A stretch of DNA of 64,000 bases from Boothiomyces macroporosus (Eukaryota; Chytridiomycota; Chytridiomycetes; Rhizophydiales; Terramycetaceae), in contig JADGKB010000020.1 of NCBI GenBank assembly GCA_027604185.1, positions 1 to 64,000 of the forward strand, given 5' to 3'. The translations under genes were made by a program, and so were the position numbers. The notes below the pieces were generated by a model. The model was not told where the DNA came from. It saw nothing but the letters and a program-made list of their open reading frames with translations, and ran no database searches. Of the stretch, positions 11,677 to 23,300 are shown piece by piece (position 1 is the first letter of the stretch; every line of letters starts with the position of its first letter).

Positions 11677-13632
11677 ATGAATCCAGAGAATCCAGACCCA
11701 ACAAAGGAAATTGTAGATCACAACCAGGATGTGGAAGAAGCAGAACCGATCCGACAGCGAGTTAAAGTCGGTGTTCATAAGCCAATGAATGATATTGAAC
11801 CTTCTAAAGATGCGCTGTCAGCAAAGGAGGCTGAAATTGTAGCTGGGCCAACAGATGCCAATACACAAGAGCTTTTGCCTCCCACGGGAGATGAATCTGT
11901 TTCGCCGGATTTACCAAAGGAGGAAACGGAAGATGAAAAGAAAGAAAGGATGAAACAAGAATGGATCTCTGTTTACACCAACACATATTCGCGATTCGCT
12001 AAAAATAGCGCAGTAACAGTTATTAATCCAGATTGAATTTTCAAACGCCTTTCATTACCTTATTACACACCCAGATCATAAAATACTAGATACACTAATG
12101 GAGTTTGAAGACAAAATCCAAAGCGAACAGCATGCTAGCTATGAGCAATACCGAGAGTCTATCGATGACATTCAGCAACCGATTACTGAAGGGAACATTG
12201 TTGAAATCGCACAGGAACGTAAGAGACAGCAACAGGAGTATCATCTGTATCAGGAAGGATATATCAATCAATTAAACGTGAATTTAAACCGCCAAAGAAA
12301 GCTTTACAAAAATTTGGTACTAAAGACCTATTGTAATTTAATGCACCTTGAATATATTGAAGAAATTGTGGAAGATCCACCACCGAAACCTATACAAGCA
12401 GAATCGCCCAAACCTGAAGCTACTCCTCCAAAAAAAGAAATTTCAAAACCAGTGATGGAGCTAATGGATATGGGGTTTGAAGAACAAGATGCATCTAGTG
12501 CTCTCGAAATGGCCAAAAATTCAATGGTAGATATTCTTAATTATAGGAACGGGCAGTAATGCTACTTTTAGAATCTCCAGATAAAGTCAAAGAATACACA
12601 AAAACGAAAATATTGACCAAACCTCGGTTCCCAAAAACCATGCAACAGAGTTCAAATCTGAGGAAATCTAGTTCCAATTCTAATATTGTCGAAGATAAAA
12701 CAAAGCCTAAATCTCACAGTTTATCAGAAAAGCGCTCCTTTTCCTTATCGAAATTGGTTGGGAATGAATCACCTAAACCCGCTCGCGCTTCCCCGTTTAG
12801 CAATTTCCTAGAGAAGATGAGTGATGCGTTTAAAATTGATGATGAAGGCCGAGCGAGCGATGTGCAAAAAGATTTTACGCACTTGTCGGAAACTTTTACC
12901 ATATACAGCGGGACCCAGCAGATTAGGAATATGTACAATATACAACTCAAAGTCGTAGAGCGCGGCTCTTTTTTCAAGTTGAATGATGATTCTATGCAAA
13001 ACACTGCTTTAAAAATATCAACATACTCTACACTCTACTCTTCTTCAGTTTCTGCTATTATCTTGTTGGTTAACGAAAATGAATTGTCCAATTATGGCAA
13101 GGGAAAAGCAAACAAAGCTCTGTTTGATTACTGCATGCTGCACCCAGAGTTACACTTTGAAAGTATTTTCAGTCAACTGCCAAACACAAAAATCCAAGAA
13201 GGTATGCCAAGGCTAAAGTAGGCGAATATTTTATCACCAAGCATTCCAATATACCAAACATTCACATAGTCTTTCATTTAGTATATTCAACATTTGGTAA
13301 TTCCAACTAACCTAGACGATCCAAATGGCCGCACACCATTGATACAAGGATATAGATCAATCCTAGAGCTTTGCCATTATACAAATATTACAACTATAAC
13401 CATACCCGTGATACCTATGCCAGTTCCAGAAAAAATTAGACTTGACACGACTATAAAACGAAGTGAAGTGCTATTCAAACAATCAAAAGGCTTATTTAAC
13501 GAATTATCGAGAAGCGAGAAAGTGAGTAGAAAGAGTAGGAGTATACTATTTACAATTCCACAAAGTAGTTTGGCTGGTGAAGCGTTTAACGGAATTAGGG
13601 AAAAGTTGGTTTCTACATTTCGAACAGGCTAA
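11677..13632 (+). CDS. FERRY complex subunit 4 (C12orf4)-like protein with inserted UBA domain
   Basis: Exons 11677-12012, 12032-12526, 12547-13201, 13222-13296, 13316-13632, with introns of 19, 20, 20 and 19 nt; 625 residues. Read without splicing it falls into three unrelated-looking ORFs. Spliced, it follows animal C12orf4/FERRY4: an N-terminal block with AFHYLITHP, a helical region, a block with ISTYSTLYSSSVSAIILLV, then GEYFITKHSN, IHIVFHL, ILELCHYTNITTITIP and a C-terminal IPQS block. Animal FERRY4 belongs to a Rab5 effector that links mRNAs to early endosomes. Between the helical and C-terminal blocks (about residues 250-292) is a clear UBA domain (VMELMDMGF, then ALEMAKNSMERAVMLLL), which spans the 20-nt intron at 12527. 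I recall no UBA in the human protein. Assignment rests on remembered alignment. Confidence 0.75.
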
Positions 13633-13754
13633 TAGATATCTGTGTCATGTCAAACAACCGTATCTAACCATTACCTAAGTAATAATAAATTGTTTTCTTA
13701 ACTGGGGTTTATAGTGGATATTGCTGAAAAGCACAAATGAATGCAAGAGATAGT

Positions 13755-15141
13755 TTATTTGCGATCCGCTTTCAAGTAAATCCCACTCTGAATCATTTTA
13801 GATCTCAAAAGCATAAACCGGGTCTTTTGCTGAAACTCTTTTCCAAGCTGTAAGCTTTGAGCATATACTTGAGAGCGCTCATTTGTAGTATTTGCCCGAA
13901 TTACCTGTCGTTAGTCAAGGATTACTTTATTCTGAGAGTCTATGCGAGCATCGAGTTGGTTATCGGTAATCAAAGAAACTACTTGTTCTTCAAGAGTTTC
14001 AACTGTGGTGTCAAATACTTTTGCCATTTGATGCATATCGATGGACAGGAATGGCGAACAATATTGCAAAACCGCTTTGTTCTTGATATGCGTGTATAGA
14101 GTAGATACATGTTTTGACAGGAAATAATCTAGGGTAAGGTCATACTGGGTTAACTCTCTCTTACCTGCATATTGGCCATAATTTCAAAGCAATTGGTAAA
14201 TTTGGAATGGTAAAATGCTTTGATCAACTCTCTTATCTGGGGTTCTAATTCTAAAAAGTTTTTGAAGTTTTGGTTTTCAAGAATTTTAGATTTCAAATCG
14301 TTTCTGTCGAATGAAGCAAGTGCAGTCAGTCCAGCGTATAATGCAATATCTTTGGCGGCAATAAACTATGTAAAATAATACATACGCTCCACAGCTTTGG
14401 TGCAATATCAAAAGGTACTTCTAAGAATTTAAGCGCAGCTTGCTTGAACTGACTGTTTTTCAAGTGCATTAACCCTGACACAGCAGTAAACTTGTTCATG
14501 TACATTTGCTTCTCTGGACTTGCTACCACCTGATTCGCTTTCAATATAAAAGTGTTAATATTGGAGTAATTGTCCATTTCCAAGCTAATCTAGTATTAAC
14601 GACGGATACTTCAATGATGTTATTGCACATTTCAAGAATGTGAATAGGGATAGTAAGGTAGTCTCTTGAGCTAGTGTAAAACTTTAGAGCATGACTCAAG
14701 AGGCCAATTGAGGCATAATGTTCCGCAAAATCATTGTAACCCATCTATATTAACAGCGCTTACTCGAATGCTTTCCCTTAACTGAATATTCTTGTAATTG
14801 TTTAATTCATTCTCCAGCTTTTCATTTCTGGTGGAAACCATTGCACTCGTTTGAGAAATCCAATCCACATCTACATCCACTTGCGGAAGCCTTTGCGCCT
14901 CTAATTCAGCGTTCAACTTGCTGATAGTCTCCTTGTATTTGTTGACATCGCATCCTTTCTGCAGTTCGGCTATTGCCAACTTGTAAGCTTCGATTCTTGA
15001 ATTGGGACAGTTCCTGGCTACGAACAGCAACCGCTCGATCTTGGCTCTACCCGTGTAAGGGAAATTTTCAAAATCAAATTCGTTTGACTGTCTCTGCTTC
15101 TTTTGTTCGTTTCCAACAAATTCCTGATCTTGATTCCGCAT
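13755..15141 (-). CDS. CSN1: COP9 signalosome subunit 1 (CSN1/GPS1)
   Basis: Exons from the 5' end: 15141-14764, 14744-14610, 14589-14386, 14365-14165, 14144-13926, 13904-13755; introns 19, 20, 20, 20 and 21 nt; 428 residues. The sequence follows CSN1 closely: ESIRMGYNDFAEHYASIG and SRDYLT in the helical (TPR-like) region, then LTALASF, NFLELEPQIREL and a C-terminal PCI domain with SPFLSIDMHQMAKVFDTTVE, DARIDS and a GKEF helix. CSN1 is a scaffold of the complex that removes NEDD8 from cullin-RING ubiquitin ligases. Subunit 3 is encoded in this same window. The start codon is only 4 bp from that of the divergent prolyl oligopeptidase gene. The length is slightly below the usual 470-530 residues. 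Confidence 0.92.
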
Positions 15142-15145
15142 CTGT

Positions 15146-17304
15146 ATGAAAAATCAAAAAGGCTTGGTAGCAATAGGGATCATTTTTATCCTCACTTCCC
15201 TTTCCTTGTGGCAATTCACCATTGGATTCGACGATAGCCAAGAGCCGATCCCCAGCAAAATCCCAACATTCTACAACGTTGGCTCGACGGTGTTTTCTGA
15301 CGATTACTTGTACCTGCGAAACAAGGACGATCTGGGAGTAAAGGAGTACATTTTGGCAGAAACGCAGTTCACAAATAAGTGGATTAATAGGAATTATAAA
15401 ACCTTGCGAGAGGTGGAGAACGATCTTGCAATAGCTGTCAACACTGAGATTTTATCTTGTATTGATGTACAGACTGAAATTACTGCTTATTGGGAATCGG
15501 ATGGTTATATAACTTGGGCATCAAATGGTAGATATTACAGACAGGCAGTTGCGTACAATGACTGTGATTGCTATTCCGTTGGACCAAAACAATTACTTAT
15601 TGACATTAATCAATTCCTTCAAAATAGCGACTACAGTGGATTAGGAGTTTTTGAAGTATTGGATGATCACATCTTGGCATTTTCAATTGATTTAGTCGGT
15701 TCAGAACTATTTGATTTGTACATTTACAACTACGCATCTGGTTCAACAGTGTTTGGGCCGATAGTAAGCACTTACTACTCGGCAAGATGGCATTTTGGAG
15801 ACCTGTACTATAATGTAGTAAGTTCAAAGTGGGGTGTTCCGCTGGAAATTTACCGTTTCAACCTACAATCATTCTCGATTGAAAAAGTCTATGAAGAACT
15901 GGACCCTGCGCTAACTACGGAATTGGTTGAAACAAATGATCGCGAATATTTATTTATCAAATCAGCTGGGCAAATCACCAGTGAATATCAAATGATACAA
16001 CAGAATAGTTCTGGGATTACATTGAAAACGATCTTTCCTCGGAATTCCGGAGTATATTATGACCTTGAGCACAATAGCGGTTATTTTTACTGCAAGAGCA
16101 ACAAGGATAATGGAAACTTTTCTATTTCAAGTTTTCCTGTGAACGACTTTACAAAACAAGTTGACATTTATAACGATAAAAAGTTATTTATTGAAAGGAT
16201 GGAAATGCTCCAAAGCTACGTCGTATTGTGGGTGCGGAAAGATTATTTAAGAAGCCTGGAAATTATCAATCTGAATACCAAGTTATTGGACTCTCTAGTA
16301 TTTGGATCTGGCCCATATACTATTAACCCGGGGCTATATACTGATATTGATAGCAGAATATATCGCAACTTTCAACTGAATTGCATTCTCTATTCAAACT
16401 CTTCATTTCTTCAGACTGAAAGGTTATTAAGCCTGAACTTGGACAACAAGAAAGTGAAGGTTATAATGGATTCGCATGCATCGTTGGATTATAGCCTTTA
16501 TGTGGAGCAGCAATTAGTTGTCGCAGATACACCAATTCCTCTATCTATTGTATATAAAAAAGGTACAAAAAATAACTATGAAGGACGACCTCTATTTATC
16601 AACGCATATGGAGCATATGGCGGGTTTCAAGATCCAACATTCTCAACAGAGATATTCCCTTTGCTAAATCGGTAAGTGTATTTAATAAAAGCGGTTATGT
16701 GTGGGCTATTTGTCATCCAAGGGGTGATGGTGATGGAGGAAGAAATTGGTATGCAAATGGTAAATTTGAAAACAAGAAAAACACATTTCTCGATGTTCAA
16801 CAATGTATAGATTATTTAGTTTCAATCAAAATTACGAGCCCTGACTGTGTGAGCCTGAAAGGTAGAAGTGCTGGAGGTTTAGTTGCAGGAAACGCATTCA
16901 TTTCTAATTATTTCACCACTCAATTCGAAACTGTAGTTGCAAATGTTCCGTTTATTGATCCTATCTATGATATGCTGGATGCTTCCGTCCCTTGGACATC
17001 ATATGAATGGACAGAATGGGGCTCCCCAACTAACCCCTCTATATTGAACGCTATGCTGGAGTATTCCCCGTACCACAATATGAAAGAGCAATCATTCCCC
17101 GCTTTGTATGTATCGTGTGGAATAGAGGATTCTCGGGTACCATTTTTTGAACCGCTCAAGTTTGTTGCAAAAGTAAGAAATAACAAAAAGGACAGCCGCA
17201 AACCAATTATCATCAAAATTGAAAAGGAAGGGCATTTTATGAACGAGCGAGGGATTATAGAATATTTGTCGTTTGTAATTGCCAATTCAAAATGCTTAGG
17301 TTAA
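15146..17304 (+). CDS. Prolyl oligopeptidase family (S9) serine peptidase, membrane-anchored or secreted
   Basis: Exons 15146-16671 and 16692-17304 around one 20-nt intron; 712 residues. A hydrophobic stretch at about residues 7-28 is a signal peptide or signal anchor. A beta-propeller-like region follows, then an alpha/beta-hydrolase domain. Features seen in the catalytic domain: RGYVWAICHPRGDGDGG around the splice junction, the nucleophile motif GRSAGG, a C-terminal acidic motif GIEDSRVP and the histidine in EGHF. The family cleaves short peptides after proline. The N-terminal hydrophobic segment differs from cytosolic prolyl oligopeptidase and suggests action outside the cell or in the secretory path. 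The substrate is not predictable. It shares a 4-bp start-to-start spacer with CSN1. Confidence 0.85.
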
Positions 17305-17351
17305 TGCCAAGTTTTTACTATACCATATTACTTTATTACAATATATATCTT

Positions 17352-20300
17352 TTAAATTTGCTTGCCAACAGTAGGCTTTTCACATGCCAAAAATAGATTT
17401 CGTAAAGTCCAATGAGATGGGGGAACTTCAGAAGTTAATGTAATATATCCAACAACTTTGGATTCGGATGAATACTTGTTTCCAAATCTGATTCTTTCAT
17501 GGAAGGTATTATGTATCTTTAGCGAATAGATTGGGCATTGCAGCCTGAAAATAGACTTTCGCAGGACATTAGGGCGATTAATGGATTTCTTTGCAGACTC
17601 GGAATTCATTTTGATTTTTGGGAATATCCATATCTGAGTTAGTTATTAGCTTACACTTGGCATTTTTACGGCCAATTCAGAAGGCTTGACTCCCTTGATT
17701 ACATTTTTGTGGTAGTCAAAAGCTGCCCCGTACAAGTAAAGACCGCTGACGTATACTCCACGATCTGGTGGTGTCTTTTGTCTTTCAGAAACCAGTACAG
17801 TTTCAATTTCAATATTTTCTACTGGTTCGTTCATGAGAATAGACGAATCTAAAAGCATTGCTAAAATTAACACATTGTACCTGGGATTAAGTCTTCTGGT
17901 TTGAATAACTTTGTTATATCATAATAAATCATCTTTGTTGAAACCCCTTTCTTGCCTTCATATTTGACAGTAAACCACGCTCGGGTAAAGCTCAATCGAG
18001 CCAAGAAATCTGTAACCCATGAACTGAACGGCTGTGAAGAAGGATAGCATTTGCCGCTTGACATCCATATTGACGGAATAGTGTCATTCAACATTTCTTC
18101 TGCAGTTTTAACTCCGGTCGGGTCAATTATATCATCTCCTTCGATCTGTGCAATTAGAGTGCCTAACGAGTTCAAGACATATTGGAGCATTATCTTGTAC
18201 AGAGCGAAATTTTCTCGGGCAAACAGTTCCATGCTTTTAGGATACAGTCTGGTCTTGTCTTTGTGTACAATGATCTTGTTTACCTTGGCATCGGTATTCC
18301 GGCTCCAAGAATGCTTTTGCTCCACCAGTAGTTTGGAATGAAACTCTTTCAAAATAGGAAGTAGCAGATGAAACCGGTGAGATCCTTTCTCTACTTTACC
18401 ACGTTCATTTGGATAGATTTTTAAATATCCTTCCATAACTTTTTGAGATTTTTGGGACTCCAACAAAATAAAGATGTTTTCCCCACATCCTAGAGAAGTT
18501 GCTTCAAAGTATATCCCTCTTGGTAGCTTTGCGACTTGTTCTAATACCTGGATCATCAAATTCTTGGCAAACAAATCATAGATGTGTTTAAGTGGTGGTA
18601 AGTTCAGCTTTGCAGATGAATCATCCATTTCAGGCCATTTTATAGCCATAATGTATTTAAATAGTTCATATGCCCATTGTGAATCGCTTTCATTCTGAAG
18701 TTGAGATCCCCAGTTCTTTTCAACAATACTTCTATATAAATACAACAGGTCCGCTTCAACATTTACGTCAACTTTCTTTGATACGAAAGTGTTAATTGCA
18801 GTTATTTTTTTGATTGCCCACGAAATATCTGGAATAGTAATCTGAAGAGCATTGTCAATCACCAATGGCACTCCACACAATCGATATTTAACAGCCGCAT
18901 AAAATACACAAAGATTGAAAAGCAGCTTCTTGTAGGTATCATCACATTCTTCAAACGAAATATGCCTTAGTTCCAAAGTGCGCAGCGCGTCATTCAAGTA
19001 GTATCTGAACTCTTGACACTCTTCTTTGAACATCTTTAAAGAAGTTGCCAAGTACTGATACGGTATATGATCAGACCCATTTGAAACAATAAATAATCTA
19101 AAGGATGACAAAGTGCGGGATTGATTTTCCGATATTTTGGCTAGTTTTCTAAACAGGGAATCAGCAGATTCGCAACTGCAGTTACACAAACAAAGGGTGA
19201 GCCAAGAGCCGGTAGTCAATGCTGACAGAATAGTAGCATCAGTGTTGTCCGACATGTTATTGGAGTTTATCACTACCATTGGACATGAGCTTATTTTGGA
19301 GTTCAGCTGTTGGATTAAAAACACAGGATCCTCCAGGTCATCGTTATAGAATATCAACGGCTTGAAAGTTGACATCAACTGATACCTTTGCAACAATAAA
19401 TCATTTGGGTATCCAATTTCCACAATCCCTGCGCCCAAGACAGACTTTGAATATTCATCCAAGATTAGGGATAAGCAATCAGGGCGAACTATCCGGAACA
19501 CCAAATACTTTTCAACTCTGTTCAGATGGAATTGCCATTTTACTGGAAATTGAAATTTTAATGGATCCCTGGCCTCGATTATTTCCTGCCAAGATGGTTC
19601 AGATTGTGGTGTCGTCGCTCGGTTGGCATATTTACTAAATTCCACAGCAAAAGAATGGAAACGCGTAAAATTTGACAGGTCAAGTATTCTTTTCCACTTT
19701 GAATCTGATAGCCAGTATTTTGCAGGATTTTTAATTACTGTTTCAAGTGTCTTTTGGCTTTTTTGGTCCCTGCTTCTTTCAGGGGCAATGTACGAAAAGA
19801 GGAATCGTATGTAATTTTTGGGGAAGAGTAAACTTTCTTCTTTTTGGTAAATCGGAATTTCAGCTACAGTTGCGGCCAGCAAAAACCCGAATAAACATCG
19901 ATCATTAGCTTTTAAGCTTCATTAATGTAATTTTACCCTGGCACAAAGCTGTAGTAAAAATACTTTACAACTTCTTCGCAATATGCCTTTGAATTTTGGT
20001 CATTGATAACTGTTTGAAGAATGGCTGTTTTTTCCTTGCAAATTGCCAGGAAATCGTCTAACGAGTATATATATCTTGGATCAATTGAAATCATCCTGCA
20101 AATACACTCATATATCGGCGCAAGTGACTTTCCAATTGTAATGTAAGGTTGAAGATTTCCTGTGTAAGTTTCAACTGTTTGGCGCTGGTGAAAGATTTTC
20201 TGAGTTATCATATCTAATTGGGAGTCTGTATCGACTATCGTTTGATATAAATTCCCACCATAAATATCGCTATCAACAAGAGACTTTGTAAAGTCCACTG

Positions 20301-23300
20301 CTCTGGAATTTATCACATCCAAACGAAGTTTTAATTGGATATTCTCACTTATAGACAGTATATGCTTTTTCCTTAAATCTTCATTATGTATTCTACAGAT
20401 TGTATCTTGAACAATGTTTTCCGTATAGCATGAGCTATAACAGATTGTGATAGGGTTCAGAAATTTCTTGAACATCTCTACATTTAATACATCATTGAAT
20501 TCTGAATGAGTGACAATATATAGTTTAAACTCCTTATTTTGGACGGCGCCTACTCCTCTTATTCCTTCTTGTTGAAGCTTTAATGTCGTGTCGATTACTT
20601 TTTCCAGCAATGCGTGGTTTGGAGCACGGGTTAGTAACAGTACAACTTTCTTTTCATTGACAGCCGCAGATTCTAGTTTTTCCACCACATTTGGAATATC
20701 TAACTGAAGAAAGTCTATTTTGGAATCTTTTTCAATCACCTGAAACCAATTGGGCGAAATCTGGAGTTTGTCCAGAACCAACGGTATTTTTTGCGAATAT
20801 TTGGCCATCAGCATTGATTCATAGATACTATCATCAAAAGGGACATCATATGATATTACGCTCTGTCTTGTATGTACAGGCTCGTAGATATTCAGAGGAT
20901 CAAACGCTTCTTCCAAAGCAGGCAATCCAAATGCTTCAAGCTGTGTGATCCACTTTTTTCGAACTATGGCACGCATGTAATATGGATAAGCGCCAAGCAT
21001 AACTAATGAACTTGCAGAAACTGCACACTGTGAGATTAGTGTGTTTTGTGTATCAATTATCTTATCCAATTGATCCAGAAATTTTAATTTTAGTGATTCT
21101 AAAGATCCTTTGATATTTGAAGCCGCTACCAGTTTATGCTCCAATTCCTTCAAACTTAAATTCGTCTCTTCGTGTTTTTTAATCATTTCGCCAAACAAAT
21201 TCCGCTTCTGTTTGATTTGGTTTTCCAGCTCAACAATTCTATTTTTGGCTTCAAAGATTGCATTGTATTTTTCTTTAGATTTCTGCTCGGTTTCTTCTAG
21301 TAATTTTCTCTTCTGATTCAATATTAGATTGGTAGAGTTATATTTGGTGTAGGCGACCACCCAATTTCGAAGAACTAACGTCGCATTATTCGAAATGTCT
21401 TTGGAGTTGAATATATCCCCTTTCGCCATACGATCCACTATATGTACTATCACTGGAGTGATATGGTGAGAATCCTCTATTGAATTTTTAATATTGGTGA
21501 TAAAATGTTTGTCTGATATCATCCTCTTTATGGCATCCCACATATGCTCGCCAGGTCGAACTTCAAATTTTAGCAGGATTACAACGCACTCCAAGACCGT
21601 CAAAATACTCTTTGAAGGGTCACTCAATCCTTTAAGGTCGTAGATGTCGGCTCTTTCTAATAACTCGACGGCTGCAATCGCTTCTTGCAGTGGGGGAGTA
21701 ACTTTTTCCATTTCTGTGGAACATAAATTCCGAAGATATTCGATTTCTTCAACATACCTTGTATTGAGCTCGGTATCTTTTTTAACTTCGGCCAAGTTCA
21801 ATTCTATCAAATTCCTGTCATTTTCGATATCCTGGAGCAAAGTTTGGGTTTCTTCATTTGCTCGCTCAGCTTTCTATAGATTAAAACTACTTGCCTCCTT
21901 TTTGAGCACATACTCTTCCTGGGTACTTTCCATACTAGCAAATGATCTATCGACCATTCCAATAGCTTGCTCCAGGCGATCCCTAACTTCAGCCTTTGCC
22001 CTAAAGTGATGCACATACTGTTTTGCAAACTCTTGCGATGCTAAAACCAATAAATCTGGCGATAACAAATCCTCGTTCGTCTGATTTGCATATTTTGCAG
22101 TTAATATGCTGGTAATGTTTGAAAATCCCCAATTAATAAAGGAAGCAACCGATGAGGTATCCACATTTTGAATAAAACCACTCTCTTTGAATTTACTACG
22201 CATATAATATTCCAAGCTGAAAGCTGAGCTGATTGGTATCTGAAAAATGGTTCCTAAGCTTAACAAATTCGGGTTAGCGAGAAAGACTTTCTTCTCCAAG
22301 CATTTTTCCAGTGAAGGTAGAGAGATACAGATTTTTGTAAGTCTTTTGGCTTTTTCACAGAATTGTTCTATGCTGTTCTGCTTTCCATCAAACATTACTC
22401 TTTTTTCCTGGACTATTTTGTCAAAATAGCATGCGGGAATACCATATTTCATCAGTGATATAACATCTAAAATCTGGCTGTCATTTAAAGCCATATAATC
22501 AAATAGTAATAGAATCGGCTGTTCTGACTTTTGATATTTCACAATATTTTTCAAATGATGCACCCATCTTGCTTCTTCGTCTTCTTCTGTAGACGCAATT
22601 TTTCGCGATTCATAGTTGACAAACTTATACATTATTAAATAAGAGCAAAGTTGGGTAGCTTTAGCTTTAAAATGCTCGTAAGAATCCAGCAGAAGTACAT
22701 CTGAATTCAAATTGATAAAGCTGTAGGCCATTTGATTTGACAACACCAATGCATCGTTATGTAGTTCATCTAGCGAACCAAGTTCGGCAATCCAAGAATT
22801 TCTGTATCTAAGACTATTGATCAAAACATTTAAATCAGTAACTTTCAAATCCGGCGCTCCAGATCCAAAAGATATTATAACATCTGGTTGAGTGTAGAAA
22901 TAGTTATGCATCGTTATTTTGTTTACAAATAAATCGACTTCGAAATACTTGTCAACTATTTCAGTCTCAATGGAAGAGTAAATTGCCACTTCAGAAGCTT
23001 GTAATCGATTTTTGAAGGTTAAAGCCATACAATGAGTCCAGAGTTCATATGCAACAGTCCAGTTGGAAATTTTCTGCGGGAAGCATAACATTCCTCTAAA
23101 AATATTGGCAACATCGCGCATGAGAAATTGTAAATGTGGTGCAGTCGGGGTGGGAGGCAAACTCGTTTTCAGCTTTTGATATATTCCAACGGTTGCGTCC
23201 AAACATTTGCTTGCAAAGGCTAAATCAATGCTATCGAACTTCTTATTTAATGTTTCCAGATAAATATCTTCCAGTTTCTGCTTTTCATTATCATCCAACA

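Noticed and set aside
12547..12571. 16-nt intron just before the third ORF of the FERRY4-like gene
   Set aside because: It leads into a stop; the 20-nt intron at 12527-12546 is in frame and completes the UBA domain.
11677..13632. Three separate genes (a short ORF, a UBA protein and a third ORF overlapping it by one base)
   Set aside because: Removing 19- and 20-nt introns gives one continuous protein that follows C12orf4 on both sides and completes the UBA domain.
21870..21890. 17-nt intron in the dynein gene
   Set aside because: The nearer acceptor gives a stop codon at once; the 21-nt version continues the stalk coiled coil.
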